Assembly: GCA_903825285.1 (NCBI GenBank)
Contig: CAIJZY010000060.1
Coordinates: forward strand, 1-64,000
DNA from: an uncultured Opitutia bacterium
GTDB taxonomy: Bacteria; Verrucomicrobiota; Verrucomicrobiia; Opitutales; Opitutaceae
Reading direction: 5' to 3'
DNA length: 64,000 nucleotides
This document shows positions 30,201-39,580 of the stretch, in pieces (the first letter of the stretch is position 1; every line of letters starts with the position of its first letter). The notes beneath the pieces were generated by a model. The model worked only from the letters and a program-made list of their open reading frames with translations, was not told where the DNA came from and did not search any database. Position numbers and translations under genes: made by a program.

Positions 30201-32000
30201 TCAGTTGTTCTGGAGGACCTTGATGAAGGCATCAGGTGGGATGGACACCTTGCCAATTTGTTTCATCTTCTTTTTGCCCTCTTTCTGCTTGTCGAGGAGC
30301 TTCCGCTTGCGGCTGATGTCGCCGCCATAGCACTTCGCGGTCACGTCCTTGCGCATCTCGCGGACGTTGTCGCGGGCGATGATCTTGCCGCCGATGGCGG
30401 CCTGGATGGCGACCTTGAACATCTGCGGCGGGATGATCTCCGCGAGCTTCTCGCAGAGCTGGCGGCCCTTCCCGTCGGCCTTCTCGCGGTGCACGATGCA
30501 GGCGAAGGCATCCACCGGGTCGCCATTGATGAGGATGTCCATCTTCACGAGGTCCGAGACGATGTACTCGCCGAGCTCGTAGTCCATCGAGCCGTAGCCA
30601 TGCGTGATGCTCTTCAGGCGGTCGTTGAAATCGACCAGGATCTCGTTCAGCGGCAGGATGCAGTGCAGCATCACCCGGTTCATGTCCAGGGTGTCGGTGT
30701 GCTCACACACGCCGCGCTTCTCCATGATCAGGGAGAGAATGTCGCCCATCCCGTCGTTGGGGATGATGAGCGAGGCCTTGATGGTGGGCTCGCGGATCTC
30801 GAGGATGGTGCCGGGGTCCGGCATGTTCACCGGGTTGTCGACCTCCATCAGCTCGCCGCCGTGCTTGATCACATGGTAGATCACGCTCGGGTACGTGGAG
30901 ATGATCTCCACGTCGTGCTCGCGGCGGATGCGCTCCTGGATGATCTCCATGTGGAGCAGGCCGAGGAAGCCGCAACGGAAGCCGAAGCCGAGCGCCAGCG
31001 AGCTTTCCGAGGCGTAGACGAAGGCCGAGTCGTTCAGGCGCAGGCGGCCCAGCGCCGCCTTCAGCTTCTCGTAGTCGTCGCTCTCCAGCGGATAGAGTCC
31101 GCAGAACACGAGCGGCCGCACCTCCTTGTAGCCGGGCAGCATGGCCGTCGCCGGGCGCGCGGCGTGCGTGATGGTGTCGCCGGTCTTCACGTCGGAGGTG
31201 TTCTTGATGCTGGAGACGACGTAACCGACATCGCCGGCGCCGAGCGATGCGATCTTGGTCATCTTCGGCATGAACACGCCGACCTCCTTCACCTCGGCCT
31301 TCTGGCCGTTGCTCATCAGCATCATCATCTCGTTTGCCTTGATCGTGCCGGAGAACACCCGGACGTAGGCGATGCAGCCGCGGTAGGAATCGTACAGCGA
31401 GTCGAAGACCAGCGCGCGCAGCTGCGGGTAGTCCGCCCAGCGCGGCGGCGGCACGCGGCTGACCACGGCCTCGAGGATGTCCACGATGCCGATGCCGGAC
31501 TTGCCGCTGGCGAGGATGGCCTCCTCGGCCGGGATCGAGAGGATGTCCTCCAGCTGGCGCGTGCAGAGCTCGAGGTTGGCGCTCGGGAGATCGATCTTGT
31601 TGATGACCGGGATGACCTTGAGCTTCTGGCCGAACGCGAGGTGCGCGTTCGCCACGGTCTGGGCCTCGACGCCCTGCGCGGCGTCGATCAGCAGCACCGC
31701 GCCCTCGCAGGCCGCGAGGCTGCGCGAGACCTCGTAGGAGAAGTCCACGTGGCCCGGCGTGTCCATGAGGTTGAGCTTGTAGTCATGCCCATCCTTCGCG
31801 CGGTACGTCATCGTCACCGGATGCGACTTGATCGTGATGCCGCGCTCCTTCTCGAGGTCCATCGAGTCGAGGTGCTGGTCGGTCATGACCCGGTGCGCGA
31901 CCGTGTTCGTGAACTCGAGCAGGCGGTCAGACAGCGTGGTCTTGCCGTGGTCGACGTGCGCGATGATGCAAAAGTTGCGGGTGTATTTGGGCGACATCAT
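30201..32000 (-). CDS. lepA: elongation factor 4 (LepA GTPase)
   Basis: 599 residues, the normal LepA length. The P-loop AHVDHGKTT, switch segment RGITIKSH, DTPGHVDF and NKIDL are all present, along with the LepA-specific C-terminus ending in KKKMKQIGKVSIPPDAFIKVL. It is a ribosome-associated GTPase. Its ATG overlaps the stop of fabD by one base (TGATG), indicating coupled translation; ATG 31997 is an alternative. Confidence 0.97.
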   Translation of the reverse strand: MMSPKYTRNFCIIAHVDHGKTTLSDRLLEFTNTVAHRVMTDQHLDSMDLEKERGITIKSHPVTMTYRAKDGHDYKLNLMDTPGHVDFSYEVSRSLAACEGAVLLIDAAQGVEAQTVANAHLAFGQKLKVIPVINKIDLPSANLELCTRQLEDILSIPAEEAILASGKSGIGIVDILEAVVSRVPPPRWADYPQLRALVFDSLYDSYRGCIAYVRVFSGTIKANEMMMLMSNGQKAEVKEVGVFMPKMTKIASLGAGDVGYVVSSIKNTSDVKTGDTITHAARPATAMLPGYKEVRPLVFCGLYPLESDDYEKLKAALGRLRLNDSAFVYASESSLALGFGFRCGFLGLLHMEIIQERIRREHDVEIISTYPSVIYHVIKHGGELMEVDNPVNMPDPGTILEIREPTIKASLIIPNDGMGDILSLIMEKRGVCEHTDTLDMNRVMLHCILPLNEILVDFNDRLKSITHGYGSMDYELGEYIVSDLVKMDILINGDPVDAFACIVHREKADGKGRQLCEKLAEIIPPQMFKVAIQAAIGGKIIARDNVREMRKDVTAKCYGGDISRKRKLLDKQKEGKKKMKQIGKVSIPPDAFIKVLQNN

Positions 32001-32911
32001 CAGGCGGCCACGTCGGCGTATTCGGCGAGGCTTTTCACCACCCAGCTTTTCTCCGTGCGCCGGGCCAGGCCCGCCAGCACGCCACCCGGTCCCAGTTCCC
32101 AGAACTCGGTCGCCCCGGCGGCCGCCGCGGACCGCATGCAGTCCTCCCAGAGCACCGACGACACGACCTGCTTCACCAGCGCCGCCTTGAGGTCCGCCGG
32201 CTCGCGCACGGCCTGGCCGGTGGTGTTCGTGAAGACGGTGAATCGCGGCGCGGCGAAGGCCACGCCCTCGAGGTGCGCGGCGAAGGCGGCCCGGGCGGGC
32301 TCCATCAGTCGCGAGTGATAGGCGCCGGCGACATTGAGGGGGATGATCTTCTTGATGCCCCGCTCCTTGGCGGCGGCGACCGCGGCGTCGATGCGGGACT
32401 TCTCGCCCGAAACGATGATCTGGCCGGGGGCGTTGAAATTGGCTGCCTCGATGTCGAACTCGCGGCAGAGTTCCGACACCTTGCCGCGCTCCTCACCCAT
32501 GATGGCGGCCATGCCGCCGGTGGTCTGCTCGCACGCCTGCTGCATGAGCCGGCCGCGCTCGGCCACGACGCGGAGCCCGGTCGAAAAATCAAACACTCCG
32601 GCCGCGCAGTAGGCCGTCACCTCGCCGAGACTAAGCCCCAGCGCGAAGTGCGGCTCGCCCGCCGGCAGCTTGCCCAGCTCCCGCAACGCGGCCAGCAGCG
32701 CCATCCCGTGCACGAACAGCGCCGGCTGGCAGACCTTCGTCTGCGTCAGCTCCGTCTCGGGACCCTCAAAGCACACCTTGGCCAGATCCCAGCCCAGCAC
32801 CGCGTTCGCCTCGTCGTACAGCGCCCGGGCCGCCGGCGACTGCTCCGCAAGCGTGCGTCCCATGCCGACTTTTTGGGCGCCCTGACCGGAAAAAATAAGT
32901 GCCAATGCCAT
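32000..32911 (-). CDS. fabD: malonyl-CoA:ACP transacylase
   Basis: 303 residues. FSGQGAQKVGMG opens the protein, the nucleophile elbow is GLSLGE (Ser94) with Leu where most FabD proteins have His (GHSLGE), and the substrate Arg lies in AERGRLMQ. The catalytic His is in AGAYHSRLM. It loads malonyl groups onto ACP and would serve both housekeeping synthesis and the cluster at 17905. It is an unusual operon partner for lepA. Confidence 0.93.
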   Translation of the reverse strand: MALALIFSGQGAQKVGMGRTLAEQSPAARALYDEANAVLGWDLAKVCFEGPETELTQTKVCQPALFVHGMALLAALRELGKLPAGEPHFALGLSLGEVTAYCAAGVFDFSTGLRVVAERGRLMQQACEQTTGGMAAIMGEERGKVSELCREFDIEAANFNAPGQIIVSGEKSRIDAAVAAAKERGIKKIIPLNVAGAYHSRLMEPARAAFAAHLEGVAFAAPRFTVFTNTTGQAVREPADLKAALVKQVVSSVLWEDCMRSAAAAGATEFWELGPGGVLAGLARRTEKSWVVKSLAEYADVAA

Positions 32912-32955
32912 GGTGAAACGATTAGAAAATGGCCCACCGCCTCAAAAACCAAGCC

Positions 32956-33879
32956 CTAAAAGCGCTTCAGCTGCTTGAAATACTTCGCATCGCTCGACGG
33001 CTTGAGCGGATCGGCCGGCGGAGGAGCCTCCGGCGGCGGGGTTTGGTCGACCCGGACCGTCGTGTTCGCCGGTGCGGCGGGGCCAAAACTCGGCAGGCCC
33101 GGCGCGGTGGTTCCCGGGGCCTCCTTCACGGTTTCCAGCCCGGGAATCGGCCCGAAATCGGCCACGTACGGGTTGGCCTTGGTCTCGCCGGCCGGGTTCG
33201 CCAGCGGCGCCGGCGGCGGGACGGATTCACCCCGCAGCAGGCTGTCGAGATTCGCCGGATCACCGCCGCGCGACGCGGTGGTTCCCTCGGGGATCGGCGC
33301 CAGGCTGTTGTCCGCCGGCTTCACCTTCAGCACGTCGTAATCCCTCGGCGTCATCCAGCCCGCCATGTAGTTCGACAGCGGGTTGTCCGCGTTGACGGGG
33401 GGCTTGGCCGCACGTTCACGCTTTGACTCGGTCGCAACGGAGGCTTCCGTCGTGCCCGCCAGGGCGAGATGCGCCGGATCCACCTCGTCGCTGCCGGTGC
33501 CCAGCGTTGCCGTGCCGTCCTTGTCCTTCTCGCCCGTCTTCTGCTCGTTCATGGCGTCGAGGAGCCAGCTGGAGGAGCGCTTCGCCTTGCCGCCGGCCTT
33601 CTCCTTGTCGCGCTGCTTCTCGGCGGCCTGCATGGCGAGGAAGGCGGTCAGCTCGTCATTGGACATCTGCGGCGGCGGCGCGGTCACGCCCTGGACCTGG
33701 ACGTCGAGCCGCTGCTGCTCGGCCGGGGCACGGGCACTCTTGATGGCCTCGAACTGCCGCTTGGCGGCCGTGATCGAGTCCTCCGTCGGGACCGGCGGAG
33801 CGGCAGCCGGGTCCGCGGCCTGCGCGCCCCCCGCGAGAGCCGCGAGCAACAGGAGGTGGCTGCACCGCGGACCGCGCAT
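32956..33879 (-). CDS. exported Pro/Ala-rich protein, unknown
   Basis: 307 residues, function not recognised. The signal peptide is MRGPRCSHLLLLAALAGGAQA. The mature protein is rich in Ala, Pro, Lys and Glu, has predicted helical stretches (TAAKRQFEAIKSARAPAEQQ and MQAAEKQRDKEKAGGKAK) and a Pro-rich C-terminal third, and looks largely disordered. It sits 8 bp after pilT and before fabD on the same strand. A link to type IV pili is possible from position only. Confidence 0.6.
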   Translation of the reverse strand: MRGPRCSHLLLLAALAGGAQAADPAAAPPVPTEDSITAAKRQFEAIKSARAPAEQQRLDVQVQGVTAPPPQMSNDELTAFLAMQAAEKQRDKEKAGGKAKRSSSWLLDAMNEQKTGEKDKDGTATLGTGSDEVDPAHLALAGTTEASVATESKRERAAKPPVNADNPLSNYMAGWMTPRDYDVLKVKPADNSLAPIPEGTTASRGGDPANLDSLLRGESVPPPAPLANPAGETKANPYVADFGPIPGLETVKEAPGTTAPGLPSFGPAAPANTTVRVDQTPPPEAPPPADPLKPSSDAKYFKQLKRF

Positions 33880-33887
33880 GCGGAGGG

Positions 33888-34979
33888 TCAGGACTTGATG
33901 AAGATGCCCTTGAGGTTCATCTCCAGCGCCTGCGGGTTCGGCGAGAACCGGAGGCCCTCGGCCTTGCTGATCTTGCCCGCCTTGATCAGGCGGAAAATGT
34001 CCTTGTTGAAGGAGAAGCTGCTCGAGTCGGTGCTGCCTTCCAGGATGCCCTGGATCTTCTCGAACTGGCCCTCGAGGATGAGGTTCTTCACGACGACGTC
34101 GGCGTTGAGGATCTCGTTCGTCGGCACGCGGCCGCCGCCCTCCATCGCCGGGATGAGCTTCTGGCAGATGAAGCCGCGCAGCGAGCCCGAGATCGCGCGC
34201 CGGGCCTGGATCTGCTCCTCGGGCGGGAAGAACTCGAAGAGGCGCGTCAGCGACTGCGACACCGTCGCGGCGTGCATGGTCGAGAACACCAGGTGGCCCG
34301 TCTCGGCCGCGGAGATCGCGGTCTCGAAGGTCTCCCGGTCGCGCATCTCACCGATGAGGATGATGTCGGGGTTCTGGCGCAGCACCGCCTTGATCGCCAA
34401 CTCGAAGCTCGGGACGTCGAGGCCGATCTCGCGCTGCTGGAACAGCGACTTCTCATCCTGGAACGTGTACTCGATCGGGTCCTCGATCGTGACAATGTGC
34501 TTGTCCATGTTCTGGTTGATCCAGTTCAGCATGGCGGCCATCGTGGAGCTCTTGCCCGAGCCCGTGGCGCCGCAGATCAGCAGGATGCCGTCCTTCGCCT
34601 GCGCCAGCTTCAGCAGCGGGTCCTGCTGGATGCCGAGGTCCTCGAAGTTCGGCACGCGGCTCTTGATGTGACGCATGACGATGCTGACGAGCCCGCGCTG
34701 GTGGAAGGCGTTGACGCGAAAGCGCCCCACGCCGTCGGCGGCATAGGCGAAGTCCACCTGGCCGTCGTCGTCCCACTTCTTCTTGAAGACCTTGGGCACG
34801 TGCTCGTCCACGAAGGCCTGGGCCTCCGGGCAGGAAATCGGATCCATCTCCACGGGCTTCAAGCGCCCCGAAAGCCGCACGTAACCGGGTTTGTTGGATT
34901 TGACGACGATGTCGCTCGCGCCGCTGTCGACGGCGAGCTTCAGCAGGTCGTTGATGATTTCCGTGTGAGGTGTGGCCAT
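33888..34979 (-). CDS. pilT: type IV pilus retraction ATPase, PilT/PilU family
   Basis: 363 residues. It has an N-terminal PAS-like domain, Walker A GATGSGKSST, the Asp box VTIEDPIEYTF, Walker B PDIILIGEMRDRET and the His box TGHLVFSTMHAA. The family powers pilus retraction at the inner membrane. Between PilT and PilU I cannot decide. No other pilus genes are in the window. Confidence 0.9.
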   Translation of the reverse strand: MATPHTEIINDLLKLAVDSGASDIVVKSNKPGYVRLSGRLKPVEMDPISCPEAQAFVDEHVPKVFKKKWDDDGQVDFAYAADGVGRFRVNAFHQRGLVSIVMRHIKSRVPNFEDLGIQQDPLLKLAQAKDGILLICGATGSGKSSTMAAMLNWINQNMDKHIVTIEDPIEYTFQDEKSLFQQREIGLDVPSFELAIKAVLRQNPDIILIGEMRDRETFETAISAAETGHLVFSTMHAATVSQSLTRLFEFFPPEEQIQARRAISGSLRGFICQKLIPAMEGGGRVPTNEILNADVVVKNLILEGQFEKIQGILEGSTDSSSFSFNKDIFRLIKAGKISKAEGLRFSPNPQALEMNLKGIFIKS

Positions 34980-35050
34980 GGGTAAAAAAGCGTTGCGGAT
35001 TCCCTATTTCACCATGCGCTCTACGGCAAGGCTACATTGCCCCTGCTCCC

Positions 35051-35938
35051 ATGAAACTCCGCCCGCTGACTGGAACGATCACGGCGCTCGTCACGCCCTT
35101 CAGAAATCACGAGGTGGCCTACCGCGACCTCGCGAAGCTGGTGGAGTATCAGATCAAAGGCGGCGTCAACGGGCTCGTCCCGGTCGGCACGACCGGCGAG
35201 TCCCCCACGCTGAGCCACGAGGAGCACATGGAGGTGGTCCGCGCCGTGATCGCCGCGGCCCGTGGACGCGTGCCGGTGATCGCCGGCACGGGCTCCAATT
35301 CCACACACGAGGCCGTCGAGCTGACCCAGCACGCGCATGCGGCCGGCGCCGACGGCATGCTCGTGGTCGCGCCCTATTACAACAAGCCCAACCAGGAGGG
35401 CCTGTTCCGCCACTTCTGCGCCGTGGCCGAGGCCACCGACCGGCCGATCATCCTCTACTCCATCCCGGGCCGCTGCGGCATCGAGATCGGCGTCGGCGTG
35501 GTCGAGCGGCTGCGCGCCCGCTACGGGCACGTCCGGTGGATCAAGGAGGCCGGCGGCAACGTTGACCGCGTCGACCAGCTCAAGTCGGCCCTGGGCGCGG
35601 ACATCACCGTGCTCAGCGGCGACGACTCCCTCACCCTGCCCTTCATGGCCGTGGGCGCCGAGGGCGTGATCAGCGTCGCCTCCAACCTGGTCGTCCGCGA
35701 GGTCAGCCAGATGGTGCGCCTCGCCCTCGCCAACGACTTCACGCAGGCGGCCCGGCTGCACCGGCGGCTCTATCCGCTGTTCAAGGCGGTGTTCCTCGAC
35801 CCGAACCCGGTGCCGATCAAGGTCCTCCTCGCCCGGGCGAAGCTCATCGGCTCCCCGGCCGTGCGCCCGCCGCTGTGCGAGCTCACGCCCGCCCACCTCC
35901 CGATCCTGCTCAAGGCCCTCGCCACCGCCCGCCGCTAA
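35051..35938 (+). CDS. dapA: 4-hydroxy-tetrahydrodipicolinate synthase
   Basis: 295 residues with a TIM barrel. The Schiff-base lysine is Lys165 in WIKEAGGN, catalytic Tyr136 is in LYSIPGRCG, and GTTGESPTLS holds the Thr-Thr pair of the proton relay. It condenses pyruvate with aspartate semialdehyde, the first committed step of lysine and diaminopimelate synthesis. The ATG at 35051 is chosen over the track start at 34970. dapB follows after 4 bp. Confidence 0.95.
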   Translation: MKLRPLTGTITALVTPFRNHEVAYRDLAKLVEYQIKGGVNGLVPVGTTGESPTLSHEEHMEVVRAVIAAARGRVPVIAGTGSNSTHEAVELTQHAHAAGADGMLVVAPYYNKPNQEGLFRHFCAVAEATDRPIILYSIPGRCGIEIGVGVVERLRARYGHVRWIKEAGGNVDRVDQLKSALGADITVLSGDDSLTLPFMAVGAEGVISVASNLVVREVSQMVRLALANDFTQAARLHRRLYPLFKAVFLDPNPVPIKVLLARAKLIGSPAVRPPLCELTPAHLPILLKALATARR

Positions 35939-35942
35939 TCCC

Positions 35943-36674
35943 ATGGCTCCCCGTATCCTCATCAATGGCGCCAAGGGCCGCATGGGCCAGGCGATCGCCG
36001 CCGCCGCGCCGGAGCTCGGCCTGACGGTCGGTGCCGCCGTCGACGTCGGCGACGACCTCGGCCGCGCCCTCGACTCGGCCGACGTCATCGTCGACTTCAG
36101 CTCCCACCACGCGACCCGCGCGGTGCTCGAGCTCGCCGCGGCGCGCCGCAAGGCCGTCGTGATCGGCACCACCGGGCACAGCGCCGCGGCCAGGGCGGAG
36201 CTGCTCGCGCTCGCCGCCAAGGTGCCCTGCGTGTGGGCCGGCAACTTCTCGGTCGGCGTGAACCTGCTCTTCGCCCTCACGCGCCGCGCCGCCGCCGTCC
36301 TCGGCTCCGACTACGACGCGGAGGTCGTCGAGATGCACCACCGGTTCAAGAAGGACGCGCCCAGCGGCACCGCCGCGCGCCTGCTCGAGATCATCCTCGA
36401 GGAGCGCAAGCTCACCGCCGCGGCGCTGCGCCACGGCCGCCAGGGCATCACCGGCGAGCGCACGCCTTTCGAGGTCGGCATCCACGCGCTGCGCGGCGGC
36501 GATGTCGTCGGCGACCACACCGTGATCTTCGCCGCGCTGGGCGAGCGCCTCGAGCTGAGCCACAAGGCCAGCGACCGCGGCATCTTCGCGCGCGGCGCCC
36601 TGCGCGCCGCCCAGTGGGTCGCCACCCAGCCGCCGGGCGTGTACGACATGCAGGATGTGCTGGGGCTGAAGTGA
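35943..36674 (+). CDS. dapB: 4-hydroxy-tetrahydrodipicolinate reductase
   Basis: 243 residues. The N-terminal dinucleotide motif is ILINGAKGRMGQAI, followed by VDFSSHHAT, and the signature EMHHRFKKDAPSGTA carries the catalytic His and Lys. It catalyses the second step of the pathway after DapA. It is slightly shorter than the E. coli enzyme (273). Confidence 0.95.
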   Translation: MAPRILINGAKGRMGQAIAAAAPELGLTVGAAVDVGDDLGRALDSADVIVDFSSHHATRAVLELAAARRKAVVIGTTGHSAAARAELLALAAKVPCVWAGNFSVGVNLLFALTRRAAAVLGSDYDAEVVEMHHRFKKDAPSGTAARLLEIILEERKLTAAALRHGRQGITGERTPFEVGIHALRGGDVVGDHTVIFAALGERLELSHKASDRGIFARGALRAAQWVATQPPGVYDMQDVLGLK

Positions 36675-36678
36675 CGCC

Positions 36679-37269
36679 ATGATCACCTCCATCCAGGGCA
36701 CGCTGACCGCGGCCACGCCGTTGCACGCGGTCGTTGAGCTCAACGGCTTCGGCTACGAGGTGAACATCCCGGTCACCACGGCCGAGAAACTCCCGGCCCC
36801 CGGCGCAACCGTCAAGCTGCACACCCACGTGATCTACCGCGAGGACGCGCAGACCCTCTACGGCTTCGCCACGCCCGCCGAGCGCGACTTCTTCCGGCTG
36901 ATGATCGAGCACGTCACCGGCGTCGGCCCGAAGGTCGCACTGAGCATCATGAGCCGGCTCTCGCTCCCCCTGCTGGAGGAGGCCATCCGCATCGGCGACA
37001 TCGCCACGCTGGCCAAGTGCCCGGGCATCGGCAAGAAGACCGCCGAGCGACTCGTGGTGGAATTGAAGTCCAAGGTCGGCGGCACCGCGACCACCGTGGA
37101 GCCCGGCGCCCCGGCCGAGGTATCGCCGAGTTCGCACCGGGATGCCGTCGCCGCGCTCACCGCACTGGGCTACAAGGCCGCGGACGCCGACCAGGCGGTC
37201 CGGCGGGCCGCGCTCACGCTCGGGCCGAAGGCCACGACGGAGGCGCTGATCAAGAAGGCGCTGGCCTGA
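36679..37269 (+). CDS. ruvA: Holliday junction branch-migration subunit RuvA
   Basis: 196 residues. It has an N-terminal OB fold (MITSIQGTLTAATPLHAVVELNG with YGFATPAERDFFRLM), two helix-hairpin-helix motifs (VTGVGPKVALSIMS and CPGIGKKTAERLV) and the C-terminal RuvB-binding domain. It binds four-way DNA junctions with RuvB. ruvB and ruvC are not adjacent. It is 4 bp behind dapB and ends 1 bp from the convergent anti-sigma gene. Confidence 0.95.
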   Translation: MITSIQGTLTAATPLHAVVELNGFGYEVNIPVTTAEKLPAPGATVKLHTHVIYREDAQTLYGFATPAERDFFRLMIEHVTGVGPKVALSIMSRLSLPLLEEAIRIGDIATLAKCPGIGKKTAERLVVELKSKVGGTATTVEPGAPAEVSPSSHRDAVAALTALGYKAADADQAVRRAALTLGPKATTEALIKKALA

Positions 37270-37270
37270 C

Positions 37271-37933
37271 TTACTTCTGGAAGCGGACGGCGGCCATCTC
37301 GACCTTGCCCTGGAACGGGCGCACGGTGCGGATCGCGCGGTTGTTGGCCGGCAGCGGCGTGCGCCCGTCGAAATGCAGGTCGTCGATCGAGACCGTCTCC
37401 ATCGAACTGAGGCGGACGTCGTTCATCCAGTCACCGAAGGCCACCTGGTCGCCGTTGGAGGCCAGCTCGACGGCCTCCCCGGTCGTCTCGCGCAGATTGA
37501 GCGAGCGCGGGCCGAGTACCGGCTGCAGGACCGGGCGGGCGGCGGTGGTCGCGGCCATGGCCGGGACCGCGGCGGGCGCGGTGACCTGGGCCATGGTGTC
37601 GGGAGCCACGGCGACCGGGCGGTGCGAGCGAACGACAAAGACGAGCGCGAGGCAGGCCGCGGCGGCCACCAGCGTGCCGGCGTAGGCCGGCCAGCCGAGG
37701 GTGCGGCGCGGCTTGATGGCCACGGTTTCGGGCGCGTGCGCGGGCTCGGGGGCCTCGGTGCGGAACGCCTCGCCCAGCTGCACGCAGGCCTTCTGCATCT
37801 GGCAGTACTGGCGATAGACAACGCGGCGCTCGGGACTTGAGCGAACCTCGGCCTCCAGCAGCGCGGCATCTTCCGGGCTGATCTGGTGGTCAACGTAGAG
37901 GTTCAGGAGTTCGATGAACTTGGACTCTTTCAT
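37271..37933 (-). CDS. probable anti-sigma factor
   Basis: 220 residues. A cytoplasmic N-terminal region (1-80) begins MKESKFIELLNLYVDHQIS, one membrane segment (about 83-102) follows, then a periplasmic tail of about 115 residues. The canonical HxxxCxxC zinc motif is not present, although a His and two Cys residues occur. It is inferred to be an anti-sigma factor from its topology and its place 41 bp after the ECF sigma gene. Confidence 0.7.
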   Translation of the reverse strand: MKESKFIELLNLYVDHQISPEDAALLEAEVRSSPERRVVYRQYCQMQKACVQLGEAFRTEAPEPAHAPETVAIKPRRTLGWPAYAGTLVAAAACLALVFVVRSHRPVAVAPDTMAQVTAPAAVPAMAATTAARPVLQPVLGPRSLNLRETTGEAVELASNGDQVAFGDWMNDVRLSSMETVSIDDLHFDGRTPLPANNRAIRTVRPFQGKVEMAAVRFQK

Positions 37934-37974
37934 GGTGGTGTTGGGTCAGGTGCGGCAGAGGTCAGGCTGCCTGG

Positions 37975-38580
37975 TCAGGTCTTGAAATCTTCTCCGAGCT
38001 TGGCGCGCAGGCTCTCGCGGGCGCGGGCAATGCGGCTTTTCACGGTGCCGACGGAAATGCCGAGGATGTCGGCGATCTCCTCGTAGGACAGGTTCTTGAT
38101 GTTGCGGAGGGTCAGGATCTCGCGGTGCTTCGCGCTGAGCCGCTCCATCGCCTGCCCGATGCGGGCGACGAACTCCGAGGTCACGGTGATGTCGCCCGGG
38201 GTTTCCACCTCAGCCGGGATCAGGTCCGCCAGGGTCGTCGGGTTGTCTCCGCTCACCGGGGCGTCGAACGACACGGACTTGTCCCGCTTGCGGCGCCACC
38301 AGTACCAGTAGCGGTTGCGGGCCAGGTTGGTCGCGATCTGGTAAAGCCAGGTGGAGAACGCCGAGTCGCCCCGGAAGTTGACCAGCCCGCGGTGGGCCCG
38401 GATGAAGGCGTCCTGGGTGACCTCCTCGGCATCCTCCGCATTGCGCAGCAGCTGGTGCACCATCGCGTAAATGCGGTCCCAATAGCGCGAAACCATTTCA
38501 TCGAACGCCGCCTGGTCGCCGTTTTTGAAGCGATCGACGAGCATCTGATCAAGGGCTACTTCCTGAGCTTTGGTTGACAT
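37975..38580 (-). CDS. ECF-type sigma-70 family RNA polymerase sigma factor
   Basis: 201 residues from the ATG at 38580 (MSTKAQEV); the track start at 38625 adds 15 unlikely residues. Region 2 is seen in YAMVHQLLRNAEDAEEVTQDAFIRAHRGLVNFRG with STWLYQIATNLARNR. Region 4 is in LSYEEIADILGISVGTVKSRIARARESLR. It resembles the SigW/RpoE group. It would respond to a signal through the downstream anti-sigma gene; the regulon is unknown. Confidence 0.92.
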   Translation of the reverse strand: MSTKAQEVALDQMLVDRFKNGDQAAFDEMVSRYWDRIYAMVHQLLRNAEDAEEVTQDAFIRAHRGLVNFRGDSAFSTWLYQIATNLARNRYWYWWRRKRDKSVSFDAPVSGDNPTTLADLIPAEVETPGDITVTSEFVARIGQAMERLSAKHREILTLRNIKNLSYEEIADILGISVGTVKSRIARARESLRAKLGEDFKT

Positions 38581-38707
38581 GCGTTCAACCTCGCTCTGAT
38601 GGGCATATTTCTGGATTGTTCCCAATTTCGTGGTGAGTGGATGCGTGGATTATGCCGGCGCGTCGGTGCGGTCAATGCCGCCCCGTCGCTCTCGCCCCCG
38701 AAATTAC

Positions 38708-38736
38708 TTGCCAAAGCACGATGGCGGAACCTATTT
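38708..38736 (+). promoter_or_regulatory. possible promoter of tRNA-Lys
   Basis: TTGCCA, 17 bp, CTATTT, ending 25 bp before the tRNA. It has the same geometry as the element before tRNA-Ala. Confidence 0.4.
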
Positions 38737-38761
38737 CGCGCTTTTCCTTTACTTTGCCCGG

Positions 38762-38836
38762 GGGCTGGTAGCTCAATGGTAGAGCAGTTGCCTTTTAAGC
38801 AATTGGTTCTGGGTTCGAATCCCAGCCGGCCCACCA
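38762..38836 (+). tRNA. tRNA-Lys (anticodon TTT)
   Basis: 75 nt. Acceptor GGGCTGG/CCGGCCC, D arm GCTC/GAGC, anticodon stem GTTGC/GCAAT with loop CTTTTAA (anticodon TTT), T arm CTGGG-TTCGAAT-CCCAG, encoded CCA. It is followed after 36 bp by the NarL-type regulator gene. Confidence 0.97.
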
Positions 38837-38872
38837 TCTTTACAACTCCGCCCACAACCTGCGATCGCCCAA

Positions 38873-39520
38873 ATGAAGCGTCTGATCATCATTGAAGACC
38901 AAACAGCGGTGAGGGAGATGCTTGCGGAGATTCTTAGACTCGATCCGAACTACGAGCTCGTCGGTGAGAGCGGCGACGGCCAGAACGCCGTGGCGCTCTG
39001 CCTGGAAACCAAGCCCGACCTCCTGATCCTCGACGCCAAGCTCCCGGGCCTCAACGGCGTCGATATCCTCCGGCGGACCGCCAAGAAATTGCCCGGCATG
39101 CGCGTGCTGGTGTTCTCGGGCTACGAGAACCCCGTCCTGGTCCGCGAGATGCTCGAGGCCGGCGCCCATGGCTTCGTGGAAAAGACCGCCGGCCTCGGCG
39201 AGTTCAAGAAGGGCCTCGAGACGGTCGGCAACGGCGGCACCTACTTCGGACCCGCGGTCGCCGCCCTGCTGCGGGACGTGGTCGCGAACCCCGACGCCAG
39301 CAGCGCCTCCGACTTCCTCACCGACCGCGAGCGCGAGATCCTGCAACTCGTCGCCGAGAGCCACAGCACCCGCGAGATCGCGGCCAAGCTGGGCATCAGC
39401 ATCAAGACCGTCGACAACCACCGCACCAACCTCATGCGCAAGCTCAACCTCCACGACATCGCCAGCCTCACCCGCTACGCGCTGGAGGTCGGCCTGATCG
39501 AGCAGAAGAAGGCGCAGTAA
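38873..39520 (+). CDS. NarL/FixJ-family response regulator
   Basis: 215 residues. The receiver domain (about 1-120) has [11 protein letters not shown] with the acidic pocket, phospho-acceptor Asp in [13 protein letters not shown] and Lys in FVEKTAG. The C-terminal LuxR helix-turn-helix (about 148-210) is [43 protein letters not shown]. No kinase gene is adjacent. It starts 36 bp after tRNA-Lys, so it may share that transcript. Confidence 0.92.
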   Translation: MKRLIIIEDQTAVREMLAEILRLDPNYELVGESGDGQNAVALCLETKPDLLILDAKLPGLNGVDILRRTAKKLPGMRVLVFSGYENPVLVREMLEAGAHGFVEKTAGLGEFKKGLETVGNGGTYFGPAVAALLRDVVANPDASSASDFLTDREREILQLVAESHSTREIAAKLGISIKTVDNHRTNLMRKLNLHDIASLTRYALEVGLIEQKKAQ

Positions 39521-39580
39521 AACCTTGCCGCCGCGGACTCGTTGCCCAATAGAATTTCACCGACCACCCTCGACCACTCC

